DNA of 64,000 nucleotides, from assembly GCA_024362935.1 (NCBI GenBank), contig JANCRA010000025.1:13232936-13296935 (forward strand). Reading direction: 5' to 3'. The DNA is from Setophaga petechia. Taxonomy: Eukaryota; Chordata; Aves; Passeriformes; Parulidae. The notes beneath the pieces are model-generated. The model was given only the letters and a program-made list of their open reading frames with translations. It had not been told where the DNA came from and did not search any database. A program made the position numbers and the translations under genes. Numbering within the stretch: position 1 is the first letter of the stretch; each line of letters opens with the position of its first letter. Positions 1 through 12,400 of this stretch are shown one piece after another.

Positions 1-403
1 GTTCAGAAGGATGCCAACCAAAAATAAACTAGGATTTAAAAAGCATTTCAATCTCTCACCAAGCTTGCAACAAAATTGCCTAACAGGTCTGACATAGTGT
101 AGGTTTTGTAAGACAATTCTGAGCAATGTGAGGAGGAACAAAGTAAGTGTGAGCACAGCAGACTGAGGATAAATCTCAGCTGTTTCTTAGGAGAGGAATG
201 TGCCAGGTCTTGATGGGATCTCCCAAAGGAAGAGGGGAAAGTCAATTGCCTGGAGACAATCAGGTCTTTGCAGGTACAGCACCTGAGCAGCTCTGCTTCT
301 TCCCTATGCCACAGAGGGTGGTGAACTCAAACCAGATTGCTGGGAACTTTGCCCAAGCATCATGACAAAGTCCTGTGTCACTAACAGGATTTCTTCCACT
401 TAC
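1..403 (-). other. CACNA2D4 intron 21 (partial)
   Basis: Intronic sequence after exon 21. I see no exon, repeat or RNA gene in it. Confidence 0.85.
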
Positions 404-449
404 CATTCATTTGCTAAAGACAGGTCTGGCTGGAGCAGGTCATGCAAAC
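404..449 (-). CDS. CACNA2D4: CACNA2D4 exon 21 (last exon inside window)
   Basis: Residues 630-644 plus two bases of W645: [15 protein letters not shown]. Acceptor GGTTTCAG, donor GTAAGT. The next exon, expected to open with the rest of W and IYC-type sequence, is not found at 1-403 and must lie left of the window. Confidence 0.93.
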
Positions 450-3400
450 CTGAAACCAGAGAGAACGTGGAGTATTCAGTGAGGAAGCAGACAGACATAC
501 AGGCTCTGAAGGGGAACTGGTGACATTCAGAGTAGCTGCCCTGCCCCTTTCAGATTAACCTACCTTCTTCCACTGAAGTGTTCCCCAGCAGGATGTACTC
601 CCCGTGCCCCCTGGACAGCACAACACCCAGGCTGCAGGCAAGAGGGAAAACAGAGGGCTTGTCAGCAAGGAAAGGTGTCATTGCCTGCAGTTACCACCCT
701 TAATGACATTAACTCCCTCCACAGCTATTAAAGAAAAGAACATCATCGGAAGAGGATTAAGTGGGATCCGATTTCAGCACAGGGGGCTAAGGAACCTGTC
801 TGCAGAGTTATGAGGCATTGCTGGTGACAATTTTTTTGGCCAACACTGTAGGTTCAGGTCAACGATAACATTTCTTAAATCTCTGCCAGTTTTGAACAAT
901 TTCAGCTAGGGGAAAAAAACCCCAACACCCTCTCCTGCCCCTCTTCCCTTCATTTGTTATTTGTTGTTTTATAATTTTCAGTGTATAACAATGTTGAGGT
1001 TTTTTAAAGACATACACCAGTACCATAAACCATATTCAATGGAAATGAAAATTTAAGCTGTCTCATTTCTCTGAAATAAAACAATATGCTTTACCTAAGG
1101 TACAGCTCTCAGACTCCGAAATTCAGGTAAATCATAATATTCCTTTTGAATTGACCCCAAATAATAATTTAATGGCAACAGGAACAAAGAAGTCATTTAT
1201 TCCTACTGCTCTACTCATGTCTTGTAAGCAATATTTATGAAGAGAATGAACTGATCTGCTGATCAGATTTCTGATACACTGCATTGGTACCACGAGTCCC
1301 TGCTCACCTGAAGGGTGTGCCACTGATGTCCGTGAAGAAATAATCATTGGTGAGGAAGAGAACTCGTTTCTGAAATAAGAGAATGAATGAATAAGAGAGA
1401 CCCTCTGACAGAGCAAGGGCATCGTGGTGATGGGGGCCTAGGATAATGTCCCCAAGGCTGAGCAAAGCCAACACCTCACACCCTGCTAGGGCTGGCTGGA
1501 GGCTGGCATGAATGTGCAGTATTCAGCATATCCAGCACCTTGAGACTTTCAGGATCCAGGCAGCCACTCTATCTTTCCAACAAGGGCTTCAGATAAACCT
1601 TTCTTTGTTCTAGGGCTCCTGCACTGGCTGCAGGAAGGGCTGGGGGGAAGCTGCCCTCCCTCTCACCCCCTCCAAGCACATGTGCTGGGGCCCTGCTGCT
1701 CTTCTGCTAGACACAGCAACCCTGACAGCTTTGCACATCATCATCATCATCATCATCTCCAGCTGGAGGGGGGCTCAGGGGCAGATAGGAAGGAGGAGTG
1801 GAGTTGAAGGAGAGGCAGAATGGCAAACCTATCCTGCGTGGGTGGGCAGCCAGGGCCAAGTCTCCCCACTCCTGTGGGAAATGCTGATACTCCTGACATT
1901 TGCTTTCACACCAAAGTGGGACAAAACATTAGCATATTCCAATTTTGTTTAAAAAAAATCAGTTTTAAAAAAATTTACATTTTCAATTTGGAGAAAAAGA
2001 GCTGTTTCAAATCCAAGCCATTTTGATTCGCACGCAAATATTTTTTTCAGACTGACATTTCAACTGAAGACATTTCAGATTATTGAAAGCTGCCTCAGAA
2101 CTTCATCTGTTTGCCAGACTGGCCTTTTCCTGTAGGAAAGTGTTGATTTCAGTGGAACGCTTTTCCAAAGGAGAAAAGTTTCTGGAAAGTTTCTATCCAA
2201 GCCTTATGCCAGTATATGAACCCTAATATGTTTAAAATCCTAGACCCAGTCTGAGAACGAGGTGAGAGGATGTGTGTGGGAGACAGGGGAGTGAACACAG
2301 AAAACTCAGTGTTCCCCAGGGAAAGCCATGCCTGCTGTAACCTGCCTGAGCTGAACAGCCCTGGAAGGGGAGTGAGGCACAGAGGGCTCCAGCTCCACAG
2401 TGTGCACCAAGTTTGTGCTCACTGTGCTGACAGGGATGGGGGATATCATTAGGTGTGATGGGCATTCAGGATATTGGTAGGTGAGGAGGTGGCAGGTGGC
2501 TTAACCCCTTTTCCCACCCCTCTCTCATGCAGAGCAACTGTACTGCTGAACAACAGGGTCTTCTGCTGGGCCAAGACCACACAGAATCACAGAATCACTG
2601 AGGTTGGAAAAGACCTCTGAGATCACCAAGACCATCCTTTGAGCTATCACCACCTTGTCAAGCAGACCATAGCACTAAGTGCCACATCCAGGCCTTTCCT
2701 GAACACCTCCAGGGATGGTGACTCCACCACCTCCCTGGGCGGTCCATTCCAATTTCTAAATAACCCTGCCCATGAAGTTATTTCTCTTAATGTGCAAGAT
2801 CTTTCAAAGAGCTGTGGTACCCCCAGAGAATATCACTTGCTGGTGTTTTGGTGCCTGTGGGTGGTTTGAAAGGTATTAACCCTCCCTTTTCTTGACTGTC
2901 TGATCTCATGATGGAGGCAGGGGAGCATGGAAAAGACCTGGCCACCACCCTGATACCCTTTCCTTTAGCAGGGCTTGTTCTACTCCTCCTTTTTTCCCCT
3001 GACCTGCCCCTCTTCTGGTGAGTGCTCAGCCAGCCCCAAGACAGCTGGAGGTACCACCCCTTACCCATGGCATGGAAAAGAAGCAGAGCCACCCTTGAGC
3101 CAAGTGGGGCTGAGGATGACCAGGCAGGACTTTGCTGCACAGCAGGGCTCAAGGGAGGAGAGCACGGGCATGTGGGCACAGTGACAGGATGGCTGACTGC
3201 CATCCCCTGCAGTCTGGGAACACCTGGAGTTCCAGACTGGATGCTGTGCTAGGCACCCAGGCCTGGCTGTTGCCATTACCAGAGGTTTGCCACAACTTCC
3301 ACCCACGTCCTCTCTCTTTTGCTTTCACAGCCACAGCCCTTCTGTACACAAGCTGCAAACAAAGGCATTTCTGCCCCTACAACTCCCTAACAACTGCCTC

Positions 3401-6400
3401 CTGTATTTGCTCCTTGTTTTTTCCTCTCTGTCTCACTCTGTTCTCGATATCCTCCTGAAATCAATGTGGGGTATCGACATTTACGAGGCTGACACAATCA
3501 TTTCTATCCCCTTCACTCAGGTCTTCTCTCCACAGTTTGGGTGCCTCATTCTATTTGTTTCAAGGCTCTGTCAGCACTTTCTTTGTTTCAATGCTGCTCT
3601 GCTTCATCAGCTAGCAGAGTACAAGTGGGAATTACTAAGCTTCATTGCTGGTTTCCACTCCGTATGTATTCTGATAATAGTAAAATTGTCACAGACTCAG
3701 CCTCAGTCCCCTGTTGTGCTTCACAAGGCTTCCAGAGCTGCAGAATGGAACAAATAATATCTCTTTACCAAGGCTACTTTTTGTTATCTTCTTTTTCCCC
3801 TGGGTAGGGGAGCAGAAGGATGTCTCTAAAATATTGAACTAAAAGATAGCATTGGGTGACTCAGAAGAGTGTTATTGAGGGTGCACAAAGGGGTTAAGCT
3901 AGCAAAAGAAGCAATCTAGATCTACAAAGAATAGATCTTACTCTAAAACCTTGATTACTTTTCTGACAGAATAACTAAGGTAATGGATGAAGGAAATAAA
4001 GGTCATTCAATATATTTGGGTTTATATAAAGTACTTGAAACAGCTTCTTATGAACTTTTATTCCAAAAATCAGTTAAAGTGGGCTTAAATAAGATATAGA
4101 GGGAGAACCAGCTGCAGAACTGTAAACAGAAAGAAACAGTAAACAACAGGCCATGGAGGGAAGAAAACCTAATGGGAGGAACAGACTCTGCCTTAGCAGC
4201 CCTTCTGTACAGGGATCTATCTGTAAGGCAAAACAGAACATTTCTCTGCATACTGAAAAAAGTGTCTCAACAGTCCTTAAAATTAGAAAGGCTGGATGGA
4301 AAGGAGAAGTGGGTTTCATGTGGAAAAATGGCAACTGGAAAAAATAGCTAAGAAACACAGAATTGAGGGCGGCAGTTCCAGTGCAGTTGTGGGAGGGAGA
4401 AAAATATTGAAGGGACAGCAGAAAGAAGATTGGGGGCTCCCTGTTCAGAAATATCCTACTGCAGAGAATAGCTGCTCTGTGCAAAGCAACAGGGACACAG
4501 TCACATAATTCAGTGAGGCCCTGGTACTTGGGCACCAGAAATTATAGAAGAGTCAACAGGAACAATCATAACAGCTGAAAAGTGTGCAAATATTTCAAAC
4601 ACAGATGTTAGCAATGCTCAGGAGAAGAAAAACAAAGCCATTGACAGGTCCATGGGAGTTACAAACACCAAGAACAGAGAGAAAAAAAATGTAGGGACAA
4701 GATCTAGCAGGACAACCATGCAGAGGAAACAGAGGGATGTCTTCAGTAGGAAATTCCCCCATTTCAGCAGTGGCTGTGAGCATTTGGTTTGTTGGAATTA
4801 ATGCTGACTGTGGCTTAGCATGGGAACAGTTCAGCCAGCCACTGAAAAAAATGCTCTCTATAAAGGATGGAAAATTTTCCTGAAATATAGAAGACTTCTG
4901 GGCAGTGTAACTTGCAGGACTCTGGAATACTTCCTAACAGGAAATGATGAAAGCCAAAATCTTCGAGAGAGTTAAATAAATGTGAATGAAAAAGTACCAG
5001 TGAACATAAATGTACGAGATAATTTTGCACTGATTCCAAAGGAAGATGTATAACCCTGCCCTAGAGCTGGTAGGGAGTGTTCAAAAGTCTCCATTTCACT
5101 AAGACTTTTCATAAAACATCTGCAAATATTTGCATAGAAATTTAATCCTGGACCTGGATAAAGGGAATCACATCCTGACAAAGTGAGGGACAAAGTTTTC
5201 ATGAGTGTTTCTTTATAGGGAAAGAGGGTGGCAGAACAGTCCAAATCTCCTTCTGCCTAAGTCAGTTCAGCATGGTCCTCCCCTATTGTAACTCTTGAAG
5301 ATGTCTGATTCATTTCACAGCCCTATAAAAAAAGAACAACATGCTTTTTGGCTTTGCCTGGACAAAGCAGGGAGCTGAGAGATGTTTCCAGTACCTTTCT
5401 GAGAGCAGAACGTTGGCAGGTGTAACAAGCACTTCTAATGATGTTCTCTTGTATGCCTTTAGCACATGGGTTATATATGTGGTGAAACAATGAAATCCTC
5501 ACACTCAGGAATGCTGAACACTGAAAACCACATCCCTTGTGGTTTTTCAGCATCCACTCCCCTGGGTGACCTGAACAGAAGGAGAATTTCTTACCCCTTT
5601 GTCCACAGGGACCTTCACATCCATGGAGAGGTAGCCTGTTTCCCCATTGATCATAGCACTTCTCAGCTGCAGAGGTGAACAAATTTGCTGTTAGTGTCTC
5701 CAGGCAGGACCCAGGAGGAATTAACAAAGCCACTTGTAATTAACAACAGGGGCCAGGGGCTGGCAGAAAGAATCACTGTTGGCTCCCTCTCCTCCCCAGC
5801 TCTGTCTTGCTTCCTTTAAACAGAAATCCTGTTTGCAGTGATCAGAATCTTTGGACAGTCAAGCTGATAAGTGATACAGAATAGTAATAGTTTATCTTGA
5901 AAGCTTCTTGATATGCCTTTGAGCAAAAATAAAAGATCTGGAATCTATGAAATTGCCAGTCCCAGTTACAGACTTCACTGTTTGGCAGCCAGAAATTCAT
6001 TAGCACAGTGCTTTGAGAGCCTGGAAGAGGAGAAAACTGAGAAACTCACTATCTCCCTCAGACTGAATCCAAAGATCTTTGACATTTTTAAAACTGATTT
6101 ATAAATTATAGGCTGTATTCAGCACCACTTCTGAGGAGCAGCAAAGCAGCTGTTTAGCACAGTAAAGCAAGACTATATGAGAGCAGGGTAGGCAGTGAGA
6201 AGACCACTTTATTCAACCCAGGTTCCAAAGGTAAAATATAATTTTCACAGTGACTCCCAGCCTCTTGCAAGAGAGATCCAGGAAATTTTTCCACAAGTAC
6301 AGAGGCTTTGACTTCAGGTACAGCCTGCCAGAACATATCAAGTCTATTGCTTCAGGCTGGATAGAAAAAAAATAGGTGGGAAGTAACTTACTCATTCATA

Positions 6401-9400
6401 AATTGTTTCCTTACTTCCAGAAACAGGCCTCCATTCAGGTGCTTGCCAGTCTCAACTGCATTGGCTTTACAAGGCCATGCTTTTGTTTATTATGGCTGTT
6501 TGATGTGGGTTATTTACAGACCTAGAATATGAAGCTCATGTTTCCCAAGGCCCACATCTTGGAAATGAAAACACTGACTGGTACTATTACTCCTTTTTGG
6601 CTAAGAGTGTTTGACCTTCTTCCAGAGCCTCAGCATACTCTGTTCTGGTCTGACAGCCTGCAGGATTTGTTATGGGTTCTGGGTTAAGAATCATAGAATA
6701 TCCTGAATTGGAAACAGGATCAGCAAGCCCAACTCCTGGCCCTGCACAGCATCATCCCCAAGAATCACACCGTGTGCCTGAGAGCATTGTCCAAACACTC
6801 TGTGAGCTCTGGCAGGCTGTGCTGTGCCCACTGCCCTGGGGAGCTGTTCAGTGCCCAACCACCCTCTGGGGGAAAAACCTTTCCTGATACCCAACCTCAA
6901 CCTGCCCTGGCACAGCTTCAGGCCATTCCCTCGGGTGCTGTCACTGTCACCACTGAGAGGAGATCAGTGCCTGCCCCTCCTCTTCCTCTCTCAGGAAAGC
7001 TGTAACTGCAGTGAGGTTTCCCCTCAGCCTCCTCCAGGCTGAACAGACCAAGAGACCTCAGCCACTCCTTGTATGGTTCCCCTCCAGATCCCTGACCCTT
7101 CTCCTTTTCCCCTCACACCATGAATATCCCTGTGCTGCTTTACAGACAAGCCCAAACCCTGGCTGCTGCCTGGCTGCAGCTTGCACCATTGTGCATCAGT
7201 TGGTGTTTTTCAGACAATGCCAACTTGCCTCTCCTGGATTTCTTTTTGCTGTATTACACATCATTAGCACTTGGGCATATTTTTCCAGCCTGAATGTGCT
7301 GCTTATCAGCATTGCTGAGATTATACTGCAACTGATGTGGAGTCTGTCATTGATCTAATACCATAGCTACAAATATGAGTGTTGAAATGTTGGCAGCTTT
7401 CTGCTGCAGTGGGTGTATCTTGAGAGCCTCTAGACTTGCTGAAGTCACACTGCAGATACTGCTCACGTCACTGAATGTCTCTGCACCCTCTGTGACTGCA
7501 ACCTTTCTTTCTTCTGGAAGATGCAGTACAGGAAGACAAAGTGGCTTTTGTTTCTCATGCTGGTTTCATGATTTTTTTGTCCCCTGGATAGTTTTACTCT
7601 GATTGCCTGTGGACAGAAACCTTACACTTGGTATTGTATTTGCATTCAGGTATCAGTATCAGTTGGTCAGACTGACTTGGTCAGGAGTCCACTAGCCAAA
7701 TAAATATGAGAGCAAAGCAGATTTCTTTCATTTCCTGGATTATTTTTTTAATAGCAAACTAGGCAAAGAGGTATAGCTCTAAAAGTGGCCCCAGTGAGAG
7801 AGAAAACTGCAATGGGAGTGAAGTCCTATAAGAGATCAGTGAACCTACAACAAAGCTGCTGGCAACTTGTATCTTGGTGGTTCCACTGCATGTAAAACCT
7901 CTTACTTTTGTCTTGCTTTCCACATTACATAGTTCTGCTGTGTTCTCTTTCTCAATTTTCCACTCTTCCCCCTCCCAAATTCCTTTGATGCTGCCTTTAT
8001 ACTTGGCCTACACTAGTGGCAGTAGCTACTTTGATCCCCTTGCTGCTCTGTTTGTCCTGCCTGTTTAAGTGGATATCTGTAAGCATCAGATCAGTTTATC
8101 TCAGCAGTCTCCCCTGTAATCCAGAAGCATGTGTCTCACAGCTAATTCTATCTTACTCCACATTCAGTTCTTATCTCAGTCATTTAACTATCTATTTCCT
8201 CCTAGTTCTGAGTAAGATAAAACCAGCCACAGAGGTCCCTCTCTATATTCTCATTTTATCTGGGGTCCTAGATGTGCATAGCAGCAGTGTGCAGCTGTTA
8301 CAGGTGCATGCTGTTTTTTCTTTATCACTTGTTAATTTTGCCCAAAAGACAGTAGAAAAGGGTTTGGCTTTTTTATTACCTTTTCCCTCTGGTCAGTTAC
8401 TGCTTTCAGTAACTCCACACCTGTGCAGTAAGGTGGTTTCTGGAATTTGTTTTCCCCAAGTCCTTTATCCTCTGTGTTTCTTACCATTAGTGACTGCAAG
8501 CTTTAGTCTCTTGATGAATGTACTCCTTGTTCTTGATCTCATTAGTGGAGTGGCTTCAGCTTTATCTCACATACTGCATGTGTGGGTGACATCACAGGGC
8601 CCTGCCATACCTACACTACTCTGGCTTTGTATTAAGGCACCATTAGGCCTTGTACACTCTGGCTGGCTCCCTGCAACATCCTCCAAAGGGCTTCCTTCCT
8701 CCTCCTAGCCCTTCTTTGTTCCATGAGAAGGAAAACTCATACTGGGAAGGAAGACAAGCACTTGGTAGGGGAGCTTTATGCTTTGTCCTCTTGTAAACCA
8801 CCCATCTCTGTTAGTCAGAGCCAGTCAGGCACAGAAAAACAGCAGGAGTGCCCCCCACACCTTCCATACAGTCACACAAAGTAGTAGAAAGAAGATGCTA
8901 CAAGAGGCTAAATCCACTTTCTGACACTCACTATTTCATCCTGGTCTTCCCACTCCACTTCTGAAAGATCTACGCTGTTGTAGTTCGGCTTAGGCTTCAG
9001 TTTCTTTCCTTCTTTATACTGGAATTAAAAAAAAAAGAAAAAAAATATTCAAGTAAGTAGCTAGATCAATTCCTAAACCAACCCTTTAAGAACTGGTGTG
9101 TAATTTGAAAAAATAGGGGTATCTCATTTCTTCTGACTAGGAAGGCAGAATTTGTGCAGAAAGCAGAATTTCTTGGTCCCATGTCACATATTTCTTTACT
9201 CTGGCAGTGAGGGGCTAGGGGAGTGCCAGTGGGACAGGCAGGAGCACAGCTAAACTTACAGGCAAAGGCTGTGGCCTCCTTCCCCTAAACAGATCAGTGC
9301 AACACCCCTGCCTGCAGGAAATCAGTTTTTTCCCTGCAGCTAAGAGTATAATCCCATTAACATTATAATACCAGCAGGAGATCTTTTCTGATGGGAGTCA

Positions 9401-12400
9401 GGCTTTAACTCCACTCACGGGAGACTTTTCACCTACAACTAATTGACGCAAGAGGGCCATTCCACTAATCTCCGGGGGAGGGAGAAGGCGTGAATCGGAC
9501 TGGGAAAAGCCAATTGACGCTGCAAGGATAAAGCAGCAAGGGCTGTGCCCTGCCCTGGAAACACGGCGTGTCCCTTCTCTTCACACACTATAGGCTTACA
9601 AGAACGTAAAATCTGGTGGGTGATTGGTTGATGATTTATGATCATGATTTATATTTTCGTTTGGTTTTTTTTGGGGGGGGTTAGTTCTTTGTTTGTTTTG
9701 GGGTGGTTAAGAAATGATGATGACAGGTGGTTATTGTTTTTGATACTAGGAAATATCGAGGAAGGTTAATTGAAAATGTATTGATGATAAATGGTTTGGA
9801 TAATGTAGGGTCATATGGTTTAATGTGCCTGTGGTGACCCTGGCCAAAGCTGCCTTTCTGAAGACAAGGCCACCATGGGGCTTCAGAGCAGCTTTCTCTT
9901 GTGGTGATCACACTAAAGCTTATAGCAAGTGGATCTGGGCTGACCAGCAGGTAGATTTGGGCTGACCAGAATCTGTCTGAAATGTAAAATCATCCCGTGC
10001 TGGGCATCTCAGCATTGAGGCCAGCTGGCCCTCCTGCTCCTGGGTGCCTGTATGTCAGAGCTGGTGGCCTTCACAGCTCAAAAACCCCAAAGGAATCAGA
10101 AGCAGCACTCAAAGTCCCAGTGTCCAAGCCAGCAAAGGTTCTCAGATGCACAGCTCCACGTACCAGGGGCCGGAGGTCTGGGTGTGAGAGGATGTAGCCG
10201 TTGTTGGTGTTCAGGAAGGCGTAGCCATGGACACCCAGCTGCAGAAAGAGGCATTGCAATATTAGTGCTTCAGCTACCAACACTGCTGTGTAATGGGTGC
10301 TAATCACACCCTGGCACCACCCATACTGAGAAATATTTTCCTTTTAAAGGTATTGACCAGCAGAAAATGGAATCCATCCCAAAGCAGGTATTTGTCTGCT
10401 CTGTGCTTGGATGCACAAAAGGATGTGCAGGTAGTTGGTTTGTGTACACATTCAGAAAAATATGCCCTCTTACAGTCTGTCATCATGGACAATCAGCACC
10501 CAGAGGCACTGAGCTCTCCACAGCAGAGATGCACAGGAAATGGGCAATGATGAGGAATATTGTAGTTTTAAAATTCTTTTTAAGGAATAGCATAATCTAA
10601 CAACAGCAGACACTGGCTGACCTGATCTGTGAGATATTTCCAAGAGAGCAGTTACTCAGCTCAAGCCCATATATAATGCAAATTCCAGCTACACCCTGAG
10701 TTGCTAAAAATCTGCAGATAGCCTGTGCTTGCCAAAACATAAGGTGTCTCAAGGAAAACAACAAAGAATAAGATTTCTATCTTAAAAAATATGTTCCAAC
10801 TCTATTCCTACAGAGACAATCCTGGAGGGATAACATAGGGAATTGAGGAGGTAACTAATTTACAGTCTGTCTGTGCATTCAGGGAATCAATTCTGTATTT
10901 CACACATCCCAGGCCAAAACCTTGGACCATCTCTGTGTGAAGCAGTTTTTTGAAAAACACACTTGGCTTAACTGAGTGTGGCAAAAATGAAACTAAGACA
11001 CTGGATCAGCAAATTTCTTTTGTGGTCCATTAAAGCTGAAATTTCCGAGCCCAGTAAAAGCACAATCATTAATATATAAGCTCCAGGGGTTTGGAATGCT
11101 GGAACTGGTCTGTTTGGAGCTCATAAGCCAGGGAATTCATGTTGAGGACCCTAGGTTTCCAAACTGGTCTGGAGTTGGAGGAGTTTCTGAGAAGATATGT
11201 CCTGCTGCTGATATAAAGAAATCAAAAAATTTTCCCCCTCTTTTCCTGGCACTGCTTGAAGGAAAGAACAGTGACCCTCCTTAGCCCAGAATAAAAAATT
11301 ATTGTATATCTGTCCTTTGAGTGACATGGGGAAAGTGAGATAAAAAGGCATTATTCTTATGCAGAAATCATATAAAAATTGGACCAAAGCAGGCAGTTTT
11401 GCATGCTGAGTGCAGGCACTCTGACACTCACAGTTCCAGAGCTGTCTGCAGGATCATTTCCTACAGCTGCCTGTTAATGGTCTGCCCTGCATCCATGTCT
11501 GGAAGCACCACAGAAATTCACAGCTTCTGACAGTACTTTCCGTCCTGTGAGTCTTCAGCAATCAGACTTTGGACAACTGCCTCACTGGTAGTAGTTGTCT
11601 GATAGTTATTGAAGAGAAAACAAAAACTTGAAATGTTGGCTCAAATTGCCAGATTTCAGGGTGGTCCTTGGATGTGCTCGTGGTCTCCTGCTGTGCAGCC
11701 TCACTGAACAAAGGGTCACTGCCTGGAATTCACAGCAGAAACCAAACCAAACAGTGCATCTCTGGGGGAATTTCCTATGGATGAACATTTTTTTTTAAGA
11801 TACATTGAACATAAGGCTAATGGAAAGTTTTTTGACTAACAATTCTGGAGAGCAAATACTCTATCCAGGTACAGCACAAAGCAAGTGAGAGCCAACTTTC
11901 TGTATGCTGTCCTGCCAAGAAACCATCATGCTGATCTGTAGAAAGGAACCTCTAGGCATGACAGGAGAGTTGGCTCTCCATAATCCATTCAGCCCTCAGT
12001 TTTTCTGCTAAGAATATTGACAGTGAAACGAGTACATGTTTTTGCCAGCTGGCATGGCAGCTCCTGTCCACTGGGAACTGGATATAAAACTTCAATTCTT
12101 CTAATAGAGGCTGTCATCTCTGAGGGATTTAGGTTGGTGACCATCAGGATGCAAAGGTTCCATGACCTTCTGCCAACCTACTGGATCACCCAGTCCTTGT
12201 GCTGCTGAAGCAGCCTAAGAGCTTGTAGTAGTGAATGATTTCATATGTGCTACATGGAAACCACACACCACTACATCCAACAACTCTTCCCTCAGGCTCA
12301 CAGTTTTTCCTACAGAGCAGAGAAGTGATTTTTCAGTCATGCCCATGGAAGTGTGAGTAGTGACTGCTCACACTTCTGAGTAGTGACTGCAAAGGCACCA

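Larger units (their letters stand above)
1370..5594 (-). other. CACNA2D4 intron 18
   Basis: A 4.2-kb intron holding a (CAT)n tract near 1735-1757 and a CR1 fragment near 2.6 kb. Nothing else was recognised. Confidence 0.85.
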
